Assembly (NCBI GenBank): GCA_963756745.1
Contig: CAVWOU010000010.1
Location: 620,001-684,000 of the forward strand
Length of the DNA: 64,000 nt
Reading direction: 5' to 3'
DNA from: DASPWW01 sp963756745
GTDB taxonomy: Bacteria > Actinomycetota > Thermoleophilia > Solirubrobacterales > 70-9
Part shown: piece by piece, positions 14,324 through 21,307 of the stretch
Numbering within the stretch: the first letter of the stretch is position 1
Layout of the letters: the number at the start of each line of letters is the position of its first letter
Notes under the pieces: model-generated
The model's input: the letters and a program-made list of their open reading frames with translations, nothing else
Databases searched by the model: none
Told to the model about the DNA's origin: nothing
Position numbers and translations under genes: made by a program

Positions 14324-15493
14324 TTGAGCACGGCCACCGACAACCGGGACGGTCGCGGCGCAGGGCTGGCGGTCTTCCTCGTCGCGGTTGGCGCGGCGTG
14401 GGCCGTCGGCAACGTCGGCGCGGTCGTCGGGCAACTGAGCGGCGAGTTCGAGATCTCACTGGCGACGGTCGGGTTGCTGTCGGGAACGCTGCTGCTCGGC
14501 TTCTCGGTGCCGGCCACGCTCTTAACCCCGCTGATCGCCGAGCGCCTCGGCATCGTGCGGACGATGATCGTCGCGATTGTTCTGTGCGCGGCGGGCAACG
14601 TCGTCTTCGCGGTGTCGCCGATCGTCGCCGGGCTGGTGGCTGGACGCGCCATCGCGGGCTTCGGCCTCGGCCTCGCGGTCGTGGCCGGCCCGGTCTTCGC
14701 CCGCGCCACCGGCGGTGTCGCGCGGGTGGCCCTATTCGGCGCCGCGATCCAGCTCGGGATAGCCGGTGGACTCGGGGTCGGCACGATCCTCGGCGACCTA
14801 GGTGTCGACTGGCGCCCCATGTTCGCGCTCTCGGCCGCAATCGCAGTGTCGCCGCTTCCGCTGCTGATGGGGCGCGAGGGCCCCAGCTACGAGCGTAGGG
14901 CTGGAGGCGGCTTCGTCAAGCTCGCCGTGCGCAGCTCGCGGGCGTGGCGACTCGGCGCGCTGTTCATAGGCGTCTTCGCGGTGCCGTTGATCCTTGGCAC
15001 GTGGCTCGTCCACTACCTGAGCGTCGACAATGGGCTCGCCGCGGCGACAGCGGGTGCCCTGAGCTTGATCATGTTCGGGGTGTCGGCCGCGGCTCGTGAG
15101 GGCGGCGGCAAGCTCGCGCAGCGCGGCGTCAGCCCCGGCCTGTTGGCCGGCGGCACACCGTTCCTTGCCGCTGCCGGACTCGTGATCCTGGCCCTCGACG
15201 ACTCGTTCGGCCTCGCGTTCGTTGCCGTCCTCGCGGCCGGAATCGGCTTCGCGGTGCCGTACGGGATCGGCATCGTGCAGGCGCAGCGCCTGTATCCGAG
15301 CGAGCCGACCGAGCCCGTCGCGCTGGTCACGCTGGTCGGCACGGCGATCCCGGTCCCCCTCGTTCCGCTGATCGGGTCCCTGCTTGACGACGGCTACGGC
15401 GCTGAGGTCTTCCTCGCCCTAGCCGCGGTGGTGGCGCTCGCCGGCGCACTCAACCTGCGGCCGGTCGAGGGTTCACTCGAGTCGGGGACCTAG
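14324..15493 (+). CDS. MFS transporter
   Basis: A 389-residue major-facilitator-superfamily permease with about twelve hydrophobic helices. The first is LAVFLVAVGAAWAVGNVGAV; after helix 2-3 comes the motif LIAERLGIVRTM, a form of the MFS loop signature. The C-terminal half shows LIMFGVSAAAREGGGKLAQR and a long run of helices to ALNLRPVEG. The CynX/NimT-like lineage is likely. Start choice: TTG at 14324 (STATDNRDGRG) immediately before helix 1; longer readings overlap copy 1 of the NTF2 array on the other strand and carry no membrane features. Substrate unknown. Confidence 0.8.
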   Translation: MSTATDNRDGRGAGLAVFLVAVGAAWAVGNVGAVVGQLSGEFEISLATVGLLSGTLLLGFSVPATLLTPLIAERLGIVRTMIVAIVLCAAGNVVFAVSPIVAGLVAGRAIAGFGLGLAVVAGPVFARATGGVARVALFGAAIQLGIAGGLGVGTILGDLGVDWRPMFALSAAIAVSPLPLLMGREGPSYERRAGGGFVKLAVRSSRAWRLGALFIGVFAVPLILGTWLVHYLSVDNGLAAATAGALSLIMFGVSAAAREGGGKLAQRGVSPGLLAGGTPFLAAAGLVILALDDSFGLAFVAVLAAGIGFAVPYGIGIVQAQRLYPSEPTEPVALVTLVGTAIPVPLVPLIGSLLDDGYGAEVFLALAAVVALAGALNLRPVEGSLESGT

Positions 15494-15593
15494 AGAGACA
15501 GCGGAGACGAGGCGATGAACGATCCCAACCGAGGGCGATACGGGCTGACGATATCCACAAGTCGCTTGCACGAGGTCGATTGGCTCTAGCACC

Positions 15594-15616
15594 AGCCCGG
15601 CGGCTTCGAGGGCCTC
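15594..15616 (-). repeat. relict NTF2-family 3' end segment
   Basis: The 23 bases here repeat the end of the paralog coding sequences (encoding EALEAAGL) found at the 3' ends of the genes at 13756, 15906, 18214 and 18694. On the minus strand the local frame reads SSEALEAAGLVLEP. Nothing upstream resembles the rest of the gene, so this is a leftover of a lost copy. It overlaps nothing else. Confidence 0.5.
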
Positions 15617-15635
15617 ACTGCTCGCCGAATTGCGC

Positions 15636-15776
15636 TCAGTACCACCTGCCCCGCGCAAAACCACCGAAGGCGATGAGCCCGATCAGCGCGATGATGATGC
15701 CGAGCCAGAGGCTCCAGAAGATCGCGACCACGATTCCGATGATGACGATGATGCCGCCAAGGGATATGCCACCCAT
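15636..15776 (-). CDS. small two-helix membrane protein (46 residues)
   Basis: A short gene with an excellent ribosome-binding site (GGGAGG, eight bases before ATG 15776). The product is MGGISLGGIIVIIGIVVAIF then WSLWLGIIIALIGLIAFGGF then ARGRWY, almost entirely hydrophobic: two antiparallel transmembrane helices or one long hairpin with an Arg-rich cytoplasmic end. Length and composition resemble small actinobacterial membrane proteins such as those next to lon-like or stress genes, but I cannot name a family. It sits between relict NTF2 sequence and NTF2 copy 2. Confidence 0.75.
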   Translation of the reverse strand: MGGISLGGIIVIIGIVVAIFWSLWLGIIIALIGLIAFGGFARGRWY

Positions 15777-15905
15777 GCAGTACCTCCCTGTTAGACGTAG
15801 CGCCTTAGGGCGGGACGAATCCGCAGCACCTTACCGCAGCGCCAGGAGGGGTCAGCCTCTGCTCCGGGCGCAGGGACCAGCGAAGGGGCGCTTGTGAAGG
15901 GCGCC

Positions 15906-16316
15906 CTACTCCGAAAGCCCGGCGGCTTCGAGGGCTTCGGCGTGGCTCAGGAAGTCGTGCGAGCGGAGGATCTTCCCGCCTCGGAAGGTGACGAGCTGCC
16001 CGAATTCCTGGCTGAGCTCGATGCCGGTCGTCCGGCCGGTCACGTCGAGATGACCTAGGAGCAGGACCGACTCGCCGAAGTCACGAATCTCCTGAACCTG
16101 GCTCGTGAAGCCTCCCCACGCCTCGCCGCGATACTCGTCCCAGGCCTTTCGCACACCGTCGTGGCCCCGATAGGTGCTTCCGCTGCCCTCCAAGGCTCGC
16201 TCGAGCGCCGTATGCCACTCGACCTCGGGATCAGCCTCGGCCAAGAAGGCGTCCAGATCATCGGCGTCCCAGGCCGCTTGGACTCGCTGGAGGGTCTCGA
16301 CGTTCTCCTTCGACAT
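15906..16316 (-). CDS. NTF2/SnoaL-like protein, copy 2
   Basis: A 136-residue member of the same MSQENVE family, here beginning MSKENVETLQRVQAAWDADD. It keeps the fold's landmarks: DPEVEWHTALE, GHDGVRKAWDEYRGEAWGGF, and the closing strands with SHDFLSHAEALEAAGL. It shares about the same length and C-terminal motif as copy 1 but differs in the pocket region (TGIELSQEFGQLVTFRGGK), so binding may differ. GATACT lies 9 nt before the start codon. Confidence 0.85.
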   Translation of the reverse strand: MSKENVETLQRVQAAWDADDLDAFLAEADPEVEWHTALERALEGSGSTYRGHDGVRKAWDEYRGEAWGGFTSQVQEIRDFGESVLLLGHLDVTGRTTGIELSQEFGQLVTFRGGKILRSHDFLSHAEALEAAGLSE

Positions 16317-16325
16317 CGCCCGCTC

Positions 16326-16331
16326 AGTATC
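16326..16331 (-). promoter_or_regulatory. -10 hexamer GATACT before NTF2 copy 2
   Basis: The block GATACTGAGCGGGCGATG is identical here, at 19095 and at 20168, which marks it as a shared promoter-start cassette. The spacer of 9 nt puts the start codon at or near the transcript's 5' end. Confidence 0.5.
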
Positions 16332-16427
16332 CCGCTTCGGCGGGCGCCGGTCAGTGCCACAGTGAGCGGGGAGCAGGCTCCAAAAACGTGGCGCTGGGGA
16401 GATCGTTCCCAGACCCCGGCGCCTCCA

Positions 16428-17174
16428 TCAGTACTCGTCGTGTCGCCGGATCCAGAGCATTGACGCCGGCGCCCGCAAGTCCCCGTCGTCGCGCCCCTTC
16501 GGCGCCCGGTCGAGGATCGGGTAGTAGCCCATCAGGAACTCCACGCCTCGACCTTGGGTCGAGTAGGCGTGGTAGACGGCTCCATCAGCCAGGGTGAAGG
16601 CGCTGAACCCGAAGCCCTCCGAGGCGTATCCCGCCACGTCCGTTCCCGTGGAGGCCGCCATCTGAGGCAGGCCCGACGACGGGTCGTCGAGCGCAGGGCC
16701 CATCTGCTCGCGCACCAGCTCGTCGGGGTACGAGGCACCGAAGTCGAAGTTGAAGTCGCTGTCGGCCGAAGAGGCCCAGGGAATGCTCCAGCCCATCCTC
16801 CGCTTGTAGGCCTGGAGCCTCTCGAGTGGCGCGCGCGAGACGAGGAGCATCGTCGCGTCGCGCGCGTGGAGGTGCGGAACGACGCCGTTGAAGCCGTCTG
16901 CCATCGACGAGCAGGTCGGGCACGCGGCCTCGTAGCTCGGTCCGAACATGAAGTGGTAGACGAGGAGCTGGGAGCGACCGTCGAAGAGCTCCGCCAGCGT
17001 CCGCGTGCCCTCGTCGGTGTCGAACCGGTACTCCTTCTCGATCGGCACCCACGGCAGCTCGCGGCGCGCCTGTGCGAGCTCGTCGCCCATCCGGGTGTGC
17101 TCCTTCTCGCGTTGCAGCAGCTCGTCGCGGGCCGCCTGCGACTCCTCGCGGCCGGCGATTTTGTGATCCGTCAT
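16428..17174 (-). CDS. DUF899 thioredoxin-like protein, copy A
   Basis: A 248-residue DUF899 (AhpC/thioredoxin-like) protein. The pattern DELLQREKEHTRMGDELAQA, then RRELPWVPIEKEYRFDTDEG, YHFMFGPSYEAACPTCSSMA (CPTC, a possible redox pair, about residues 85-88) and WASSADSDFNFDFGAS is standard for DUF899. It lacks a complete peroxiredoxin motif. Family members are cytosolic and their biochemical role is unproven; a redox-related role is inferred from the fold and CxxC. TAGGAGGC gives a good ribosome-binding site. The second copy lies 280 bp upstream on the same strand. Confidence 0.85.
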   Translation of the reverse strand: MTDHKIAGREESQAARDELLQREKEHTRMGDELAQARRELPWVPIEKEYRFDTDEGTRTLAELFDGRSQLLVYHFMFGPSYEAACPTCSSMADGFNGVVPHLHARDATMLLVSRAPLERLQAYKRRMGWSIPWASSADSDFNFDFGASYPDELVREQMGPALDDPSSGLPQMAASTGTDVAGYASEGFGFSAFTLADGAVYHAYSTQGRGVEFLMGYYPILDRAPKGRDDGDLRAPASMLWIRRHDEY

Positions 17175-17350
17175 CGCGGTTGCCTCCTATTTTTGGGCTC
17201 TTGCCCGTTGAGACACCACGCGCGGCGAGAAACGGAACGGCCGATCCCTTCCGCGAGGAGATGGTGTCCTTAGCGCAGTATCCCGGGTCGGCACCCGCCT
17301 CGGGCGGTCAGTCGAGCCCCGCCACCTCCGCCGAGTACGGGTCCTCCGCC

Positions 17351-17455
17351 TCAATGCTCGGAGTACGAGCCATCGGGCCGGATCATGTGACAGACGACCT
17401 TGCCGCCCTCGACCGGCTCGGCGACGTGGAGATCATCGCCGTGGTGGCCTTTCAT
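17351..17455 (-). CDS. 34-residue peptide coupled to DUF899 copy B
   Basis: The ATG overlaps the stop of the DUF899 gene (TGATG). The frame then reads MKGHHGDDLHVAEPVEGGKV then VCHMIRPDGSYSEH and stops. The start overlap implies translational coupling with DUF899 copy B. Two His and one Cys in a short polar peptide could bind metal. I know of no named family. Its small size makes chance possible (0.4 would be fair without the overlap). Confidence 0.45.
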   Translation of the reverse strand: MKGHHGDDLHVAEPVEGGKVVCHMIRPDGSYSEH

Positions 17456-18180
17456 CAGTAGCTCAGCCGCTCATCCCAGTCCGGGCGCCCCTCGCGCGTG
17501 AGGTCGAACAGGTTCCAAAGCGGCTCGAGGGTGCCGACGCTGCGGTGATCCTGCCCCGGGTCAGCCGGCGCGAAGGTGAGCTCCGCGCCCCAGAAGTGGC
17601 GGATGGTTCCGCCGTCGCGGTGGAACACGTTGAGCATCGGAATCTGGGATCCATCGCCCGCTTCCCCGAAGTAGTCACGGTTGTACGTGTTTCCGGCCGA
17701 TGAGAGGAGCCGCAGCTTGCGCCAGCCGCGCTCCTCGCCCCAGGTGAGGAGCCGCGACAACGACGTCTTCGCCACCACTGCGAAGTTGATCTGCTGACTG
17801 GCGTGTTCCGCGGCGCCATCGAGCTGATCGAGAAGGGCCACGCAGGACGGGCAGGGGCCTTCCTCGAGTGGCAGGAGCGCCGTCTCCCCGCTCGTGGGCC
17901 CGGGGCGGTCGCCTCCGTAGGCCCGCGGGAACATGAAGTTGTAGATCACCAGCGAGTCCTTGCCAGGCGCGAACAGCTCCGACATCCGCACGTCGGCGGG
18001 GCTGCCGTCCGCGGCCTTGCCCTGGAAGACGTAGTCCTCGGGGACGACGCCGCCGGGCGGCAGCTCGCGCCTCGCGGCGGCCACCGCCTCCATCTCGCGA
18101 CGCAGCTCGATCTCCCGCTCCAGCAGCCGGTCACGCGCCTCCCTGTACTCCGCCGACTCTCCCGGAAATGTGAGGCTCAT
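17455..18180 (-). CDS. DUF899 thioredoxin-like protein, copy B
   Basis: A 241-residue DUF899 protein, more divergent: it begins MSLTFPGESAEYREARDRLL, carries the conserved ELPPGGVVPEDYVFQG and YNFMFPRAYGG, then GPCPSCVALLDQLDG (CPSC, about residues 110-113) and SSAGNTYNRDYFGEAGDG, and a short ending with W and DLTREGRPDW. The Cys pair sits in a CPxC setting like a redox-active loop. A ribosome-binding site, GAAGGGAG, precedes the start. It could be a paralog that arose by duplication of copy A, since both carry the same domain order. Confidence 0.82.
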   Translation of the reverse strand: MSLTFPGESAEYREARDRLLEREIELRREMEAVAAARRELPPGGVVPEDYVFQGKAADGSPADVRMSELFAPGKDSLVIYNFMFPRAYGGDRPGPTSGETALLPLEEGPCPSCVALLDQLDGAAEHASQQINFAVVAKTSLSRLLTWGEERGWRKLRLLSSAGNTYNRDYFGEAGDGSQIPMLNVFHRDGGTIRHFWGAELTFAPADPGQDHRSVGTLEPLWNLFDLTREGRPDWDERLSY

Positions 18181-18213
18181 CGCGCGCTCCCTTCTTCGAT
18201 CGTGACTCGATTT

Positions 18214-18690
18214 TCATCCGTCCGACAGCCCGGCGGCCTCGAGGGCTCGTCGTTCGGTTTCAAAGATTCTGCACTCGGCGATCTTGCCATCCCGAACCCT
18301 CCGTACCTCGAAGGTACGCATCTCGACCGGGATACCGTCCCTACCCCTGGCGCGAACATCGACTGACGTGAGCACCCACTCGCCCAGGTCGCGATACTCG
18401 GCTGCCCGGTAGACGTAGCTCTCCCAGAGTTCCAGCCACTCAGCCCACCAACGAAGAATCTCGGTGGGTCCGGTGGCCTTTACGTCCAGCGGACCGCCAA
18501 TCGCTACTTCCCACACGACCTCCGGATAGAGGTGGTGGAAGGACGGGTCCTCGGCCCACAGGGCGAGCACGGCATCCGGCTCGGGGTCGGGGCCAAGTCG
18601 GTCAACCGCTTCGCTGAGGACGGGGACGAAGTCCTCGGCGTCGTAGGGCTCGAGGTGGTGCCGAACCAGCTCCACGTTCTCCCGCGACAT
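18214..18690 (-). CDS. NTF2/SnoaL-like protein, second gene of paralog operon
   Basis: A 158-residue member, MSRENVELVRHHLEPYDAED, somewhat longer than the others in the first half (DPEPDAVLALWAEDPSFHHL) but with the same late strands and the C-terminal EALxAAGL variant (RRALEAAGLSDG). It starts 3 nt after the stop of the gene at 18694 (TAG-GCG-ATG) with no promoter hexamer of its own, so it is cotranscribed with that gene. A nearly identical junction (TAG-GCG-GTG) occurs in the degraded pair at 19767/19763. Confidence 0.85.
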   Translation of the reverse strand: MSRENVELVRHHLEPYDAEDFVPVLSEAVDRLGPDPEPDAVLALWAEDPSFHHLYPEVVWEVAIGGPLDVKATGPTEILRWWAEWLELWESYVYRAAEYRDLGEWVLTSVDVRARGRDGIPVEMRTFEVRRVRDGKIAECRIFETERRALEAAGLSDG

Positions 18691-18693
18691 CGC

Positions 18694-19095
18694 CTACTCC
18701 TCAAGCCCGGCGGCTTCGAGGGCCTCGGCCTCGCTTCCGAAGTTTCGCCACCAGGTCGCCTTGCCGTCACGTACCTTGATTGTCTGCCACCACACTTCCT
18801 CGATCGGCGCACCGCCTTCGACGCCGTGACCGCGGACGCGCAGGGCGACGATCAAGGAGTCGCCGAGGTCGCGAACCTCCAGGATCTCGGTACTGAAGTC
18901 GGGGAAGACGGCGAACAGGGTCCGCCACCATTCACGGACGCCGTCGTGACCGCGGTAGTAGGAACCGCCCTCCAGCTCCATGATGCGCGGCGTGAGCTCC
19001 ACTTCAGGGTCTATGAGCGCGAGGTAGGCGTCGAGATCGCGCCGGTTGAACGCGTCGTAGGCACGATAGAGCCGCTCGACGTTCTCCTGCGACAT
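18694..19095 (-). CDS. NTF2/SnoaL-like protein, copy 3 (operon leader)
   Basis: A 133-residue protein close to copy 4: MSQENVERLYRAYDAFNRRD, DPEVELTPRIMELEGGSYYR, GHDGVREWWRTLFAVFPDFS, last strand KATWWRNFGSEAEALEAAGL. The HGVEGGAPIEEVWWQT stretch parallels copy 1's HGIGSDTPMEQTNW. GATACT lies 9 nt before the ATG. It heads a two-gene operon with the gene at 18214. Confidence 0.87.
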   Translation of the reverse strand: MSQENVERLYRAYDAFNRRDLDAYLALIDPEVELTPRIMELEGGSYYRGHDGVREWWRTLFAVFPDFSTEILEVRDLGDSLIVALRVRGHGVEGGAPIEEVWWQTIKVRDGKATWWRNFGSEAEALEAAGLEE

Positions 19096-19104
19096 CGCCC
19101 GCTC

Positions 19105-19110
19105 AGTATC
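19105..19110 (-). promoter_or_regulatory. -10 hexamer GATACT before NTF2 copy 3
   Basis: Same cassette and 9-nt spacer as at copies 2 and 4. Confidence 0.45.
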
Positions 19111-19417
19111 TCGCGCCCAAGGGGTGGCGGGGAACCCGTAGTGCGCGTCGGAAAGATCGCCGAGGGGCGAGCCTGACTACTCCCGCGGCCCGGCGGCTTC
19201 GAGGGCGGCTGTCTCGTGCCTTGCCGCCCCTACGGGCAGGTGTCGGCCATCCCGTCTCTCGATCAGCGTGAGCGCGGCTGCCAGCCGGCCCGCGTCCAGC
19301 TCCGCCCGCCCTCGCTAGGTCGGTCGCTCCAGCCGCCCTCGCGGGTCCAGCTACGAGTAGGCCCAGAACGCCCTTGCGCTCCGGAGCGCCGCACTCGGCG
19401 CAGAACAGGAAGCCGCA

Positions 19418-19588
19418 TCATGGACGGCCGTTCCTGTCAATCAGATACCCCTCGCCATGGCGCTCCCGTCGCAGGTCGGCGCAGCGAAGCCGACCGCGAC
19501 GGCCGAGCTCTTTACGACCAGCGTCCCCCTGCCAGGTCGCTTCCCAGTATGGGTGGTCCCCGACCACAACCGCGAATCGCTTACTCAT
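19418..19588 (-). CDS. small ORF inside the broken NTF2 paralog
   Basis: An ATG preceded by GGAAGGGAAGGACGAG, one of the best ribosome-binding sites in the window. It opens a 56-residue frame, MSKRFAVVVGDHPYWEATWQ then a charged middle (RKELGRRGRLRCADLRRERH) to a stop. A CAEC motif appears a little downstream in another frame near 19390-19405 (FCAECGAPE), so the true product may be a longer zinc-ribbon protein with a frameshift. A CRP-like palindrome sits 95 bp upstream. I cannot name it. It may be an insertion that broke the paralog. Confidence 0.45.
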   Translation of the reverse strand: MSKRFAVVVGDHPYWEATWQGDAGRKELGRRGRLRCADLRRERHGEGYLIDRNGRP

Positions 19589-19682
19589 CTCGTCCTTCCC
19601 TTCCGTGGGCTAGCGATGCGCGCCTACCCCATCTCCCGTTCCCAGTACCGGTACCCAACCTAGCTGCCGCGACGCGGCCATG

Positions 19683-19697
19683 TGTGACGCCGTCACA
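19683..19697. promoter_or_regulatory. CRP/FNR-like palindrome
   Basis: TGTGACGCCGTCACA is a perfect 7-bp inverted repeat around one base, the TGTGA...TCACA form bound by CRP/FNR-family regulators (N5 spacer here; N6 is standard). It lies about 95 bp before the small ORF at 19588 and inside the broken paralog, so it may have come with the inserted segment. Confidence 0.4.
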
Positions 19698-19766
19698 GTC
19701 GACCCCCCGGGCAGCCGCCTGTGCATAGGCCGTGCGCACGACCTCGACGTTCTCCTGCGACACCGC

Positions 19767-20168
19767 CTACTCCCGCAGCCGGGCGGCTTCGAGCGCTTCG
19801 GCCTCCCTCCTCACAGCGCACCACCAGACGATCTTTCTGTTGCGCACGTGGGCGACGTGCCACACCGTCAGCTCGATGGGCGCGTCGCTCTCCCTGCCAC
19901 GGCCGTATTGGCGCAATCGCGCGATCGTCACCTCTCCGAGCTCGCGCACCTCCTCGATCTCGCTGCCGAAGTCGGGGTAGACGTCGAGGAGGCTCTCATA
20001 CCAGCTCCGGACACCTTCGAGGCCCTGAAAGGGGTGGCCGCCCTCCAGTTCCATCCGCAACGAGACGACCTCCACTTCGGGATCGTGGAGCGCGAGCAGG
20101 GCGTCGAGGTCGCGTCGATTGAAGGCGGCATGAAAGCGGCGGAGAAGCTCCACGTTCTCCTGCGACAT
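19767..20168 (-). CDS. NTF2/SnoaL-like protein, copy 4
   Basis: A 133-residue family member: MSQENVELLRRFHAAFNRRD, DPEVEVVSLRMELEGGHPFQ, GLEGVRSWYESLLDVYPDFG, EIEEVRELGEVTIARLRQYG, then VWHVAHVRNRKIVWWCAVRR and EALEAARLRE. I start it at the MSQENVE methionine; a longer reading to 20210 adds only a 14-residue extension across the promoter cassette. GATACT lies 9 nt before the start codon. Confidence 0.86.
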   Translation of the reverse strand: MSQENVELLRRFHAAFNRRDLDALLALHDPEVEVVSLRMELEGGHPFQGLEGVRSWYESLLDVYPDFGSEIEEVRELGEVTIARLRQYGRGRESDAPIELTVWHVAHVRNRKIVWWCAVRREAEALEAARLRE

Positions 20169-20177
20169 CGCCCGCTC

Positions 20178-20183
20178 AGTATC
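20178..20183 (-). promoter_or_regulatory. -10 hexamer GATACT before NTF2 copy 4
   Basis: Same cassette and 9-nt spacer as copies 2 and 3; the upstream 20-30 bases differ. Confidence 0.45.
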
Positions 20184-20360
20184 GCGTGCCTGGCGAAGAC
20201 GCAAGGACACCGTATTCAGCGTCTGGGCTGCTGGGGAGCTCGGTCACCCGCGGCGCCGGTTGGAGAAAGGTGGGCTTGGGGCAGGGCCGAACCCTCGGGC
20301 GTCGGACAGGCGCAGCAATCGCCATTATGGTGCGGCCCGAAGCAACGGAAGGAGCAGCGA

Positions 20361-21248
20361 ATGCCCGAGCGTGACGGATACATCCCCGGAGTGCCCTGCT
20401 GGGTGGACACCAGCCAGCCCGACCCGGAGGCAGCGTGTGACTTCTACGGCGGCCTGTTCGGCTGGGAGTTCGAGGACGTGCTACCGCAGGGGTCGGAGGG
20501 CAAGTACTTCATCGCGCGGCTGGGTGGTGGCGACGCTGCCGCGGTCGGGTCCATCCCCGAGGCCCTCCCGTCGGTGGCTACGTGGAACACATATATCTGG
20601 GTCGATAGCGCCGACGAGACTGGGGCGAAGGTGCACGAAGCCGGCGGGGACGTCGTGATGGAGCCGTTCGACATCATGGATTCCGGCCGCATGGCTGTCT
20701 TCACCGATCCCGAGGGAGCGGCGTTCTGTGTCTGGCAGGCGAAGGAGCACAAGGGCGCGACGATCGTCAACGAGCACGGTTCGTTGAACTTCAACGGCCT
20801 CAACACCCGCGACGTCGAGGGCGCGAAGTCCTTCTACGGCTCGGTGTTCGGCTGGACCGTCCTGGCCCTGCCCGGCGCGGAGATGTGGACACTGCCGGGC
20901 TACGGCGACCACCTCGAGAGCTTCACCCCGGGCCTCCGCAAGCAGGTGGCGGAGGTCGGCGGCCCCGAGGGCTTCGAGGACTCTGTCGCGAGCATCAATC
21001 CGATCCCGGACGACCAGCCCGACACGCCGCCGCATTGGAGCGTGACCTTCGCGGTCGACGATGCTGACGCCACGGCGGCGAAGGCAACCGAGCTCGGCGG
21101 CAACGTGATCGTTGCGCCCTTCGACGCTCCCTGGGTCCGGATGACGGTCATCAACGACCCGCAGGGCGCGACGTTCATCGCCAGCAAGTTCGTGGCCGAG
21201 AACAAGGACCTCGACCGCCAGGCGGAAGCTGGGGCCAACACCGGCTAG
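20361..21248 (+). CDS. two-domain VOC/glyoxalase protein
   Basis: A 295-residue protein made of two glyoxalase modules: residues about 8-125 (IPGVPCWVDTSQPDPEAACD, FYGGLFGWEFEDV, ending MAVFTDPEGAAFCVWQAKEH) and 140-280 (GLNTRDVEGAKSFYGSVFGW, ending MTVINDPQGATFIASKF). Both ends keep the DPxGAxF motif. This two-domain form is widespread in actinobacteria (CFP30B/hydroxylase-type) and has no fixed substrate. The ATG is preceded by GGAAGGAGCAGCGA. A far longer frame upstream overlaps the NTF2 genes on the other strand and is not coding. Confidence 0.88.
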   Translation: MPERDGYIPGVPCWVDTSQPDPEAACDFYGGLFGWEFEDVLPQGSEGKYFIARLGGGDAAAVGSIPEALPSVATWNTYIWVDSADETGAKVHEAGGDVVMEPFDIMDSGRMAVFTDPEGAAFCVWQAKEHKGATIVNEHGSLNFNGLNTRDVEGAKSFYGSVFGWTVLALPGAEMWTLPGYGDHLESFTPGLRKQVAEVGGPEGFEDSVASINPIPDDQPDTPPHWSVTFAVDDADATAAKATELGGNVIVAPFDAPWVRMTVINDPQGATFIASKFVAENKDLDRQAEAGANTG

Positions 21249-21307
21249 CCCGACCGGCGAGGTGCCGGGCGTTCGAATTGTGCGGGTGGTGCCGTAGAAC
21301 TCCGGGC

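Larger units (their letters stand above)
19177..19763 (-). pseudogene. degraded NTF2/SnoaL paralog
   Basis: From a GTG at 19763 the frame opens as a family N-terminus (SQENVEVVRTAYAQAAARGV) and then loses similarity after about 22 residues. Some 540 bp farther, at 19177-19215, the family C-terminus reappears (TAALEAAGPRE, then stop). What lies between is unrelated sequence, including a small gene at 19418. The starting codons follow TAG-GCG after the gene at 19767, the same 3-nt junction as the intact pair, so this was the second gene of a duplicated operon, since interrupted. Confidence 0.6.

Noticed and set aside
17801..18366. A 187-codon plus-strand frame over DUF899 copy B.
   Set aside because: DUF899 motifs are clear on the minus strand, and the plus frame is a shadow without recognisable sequence.
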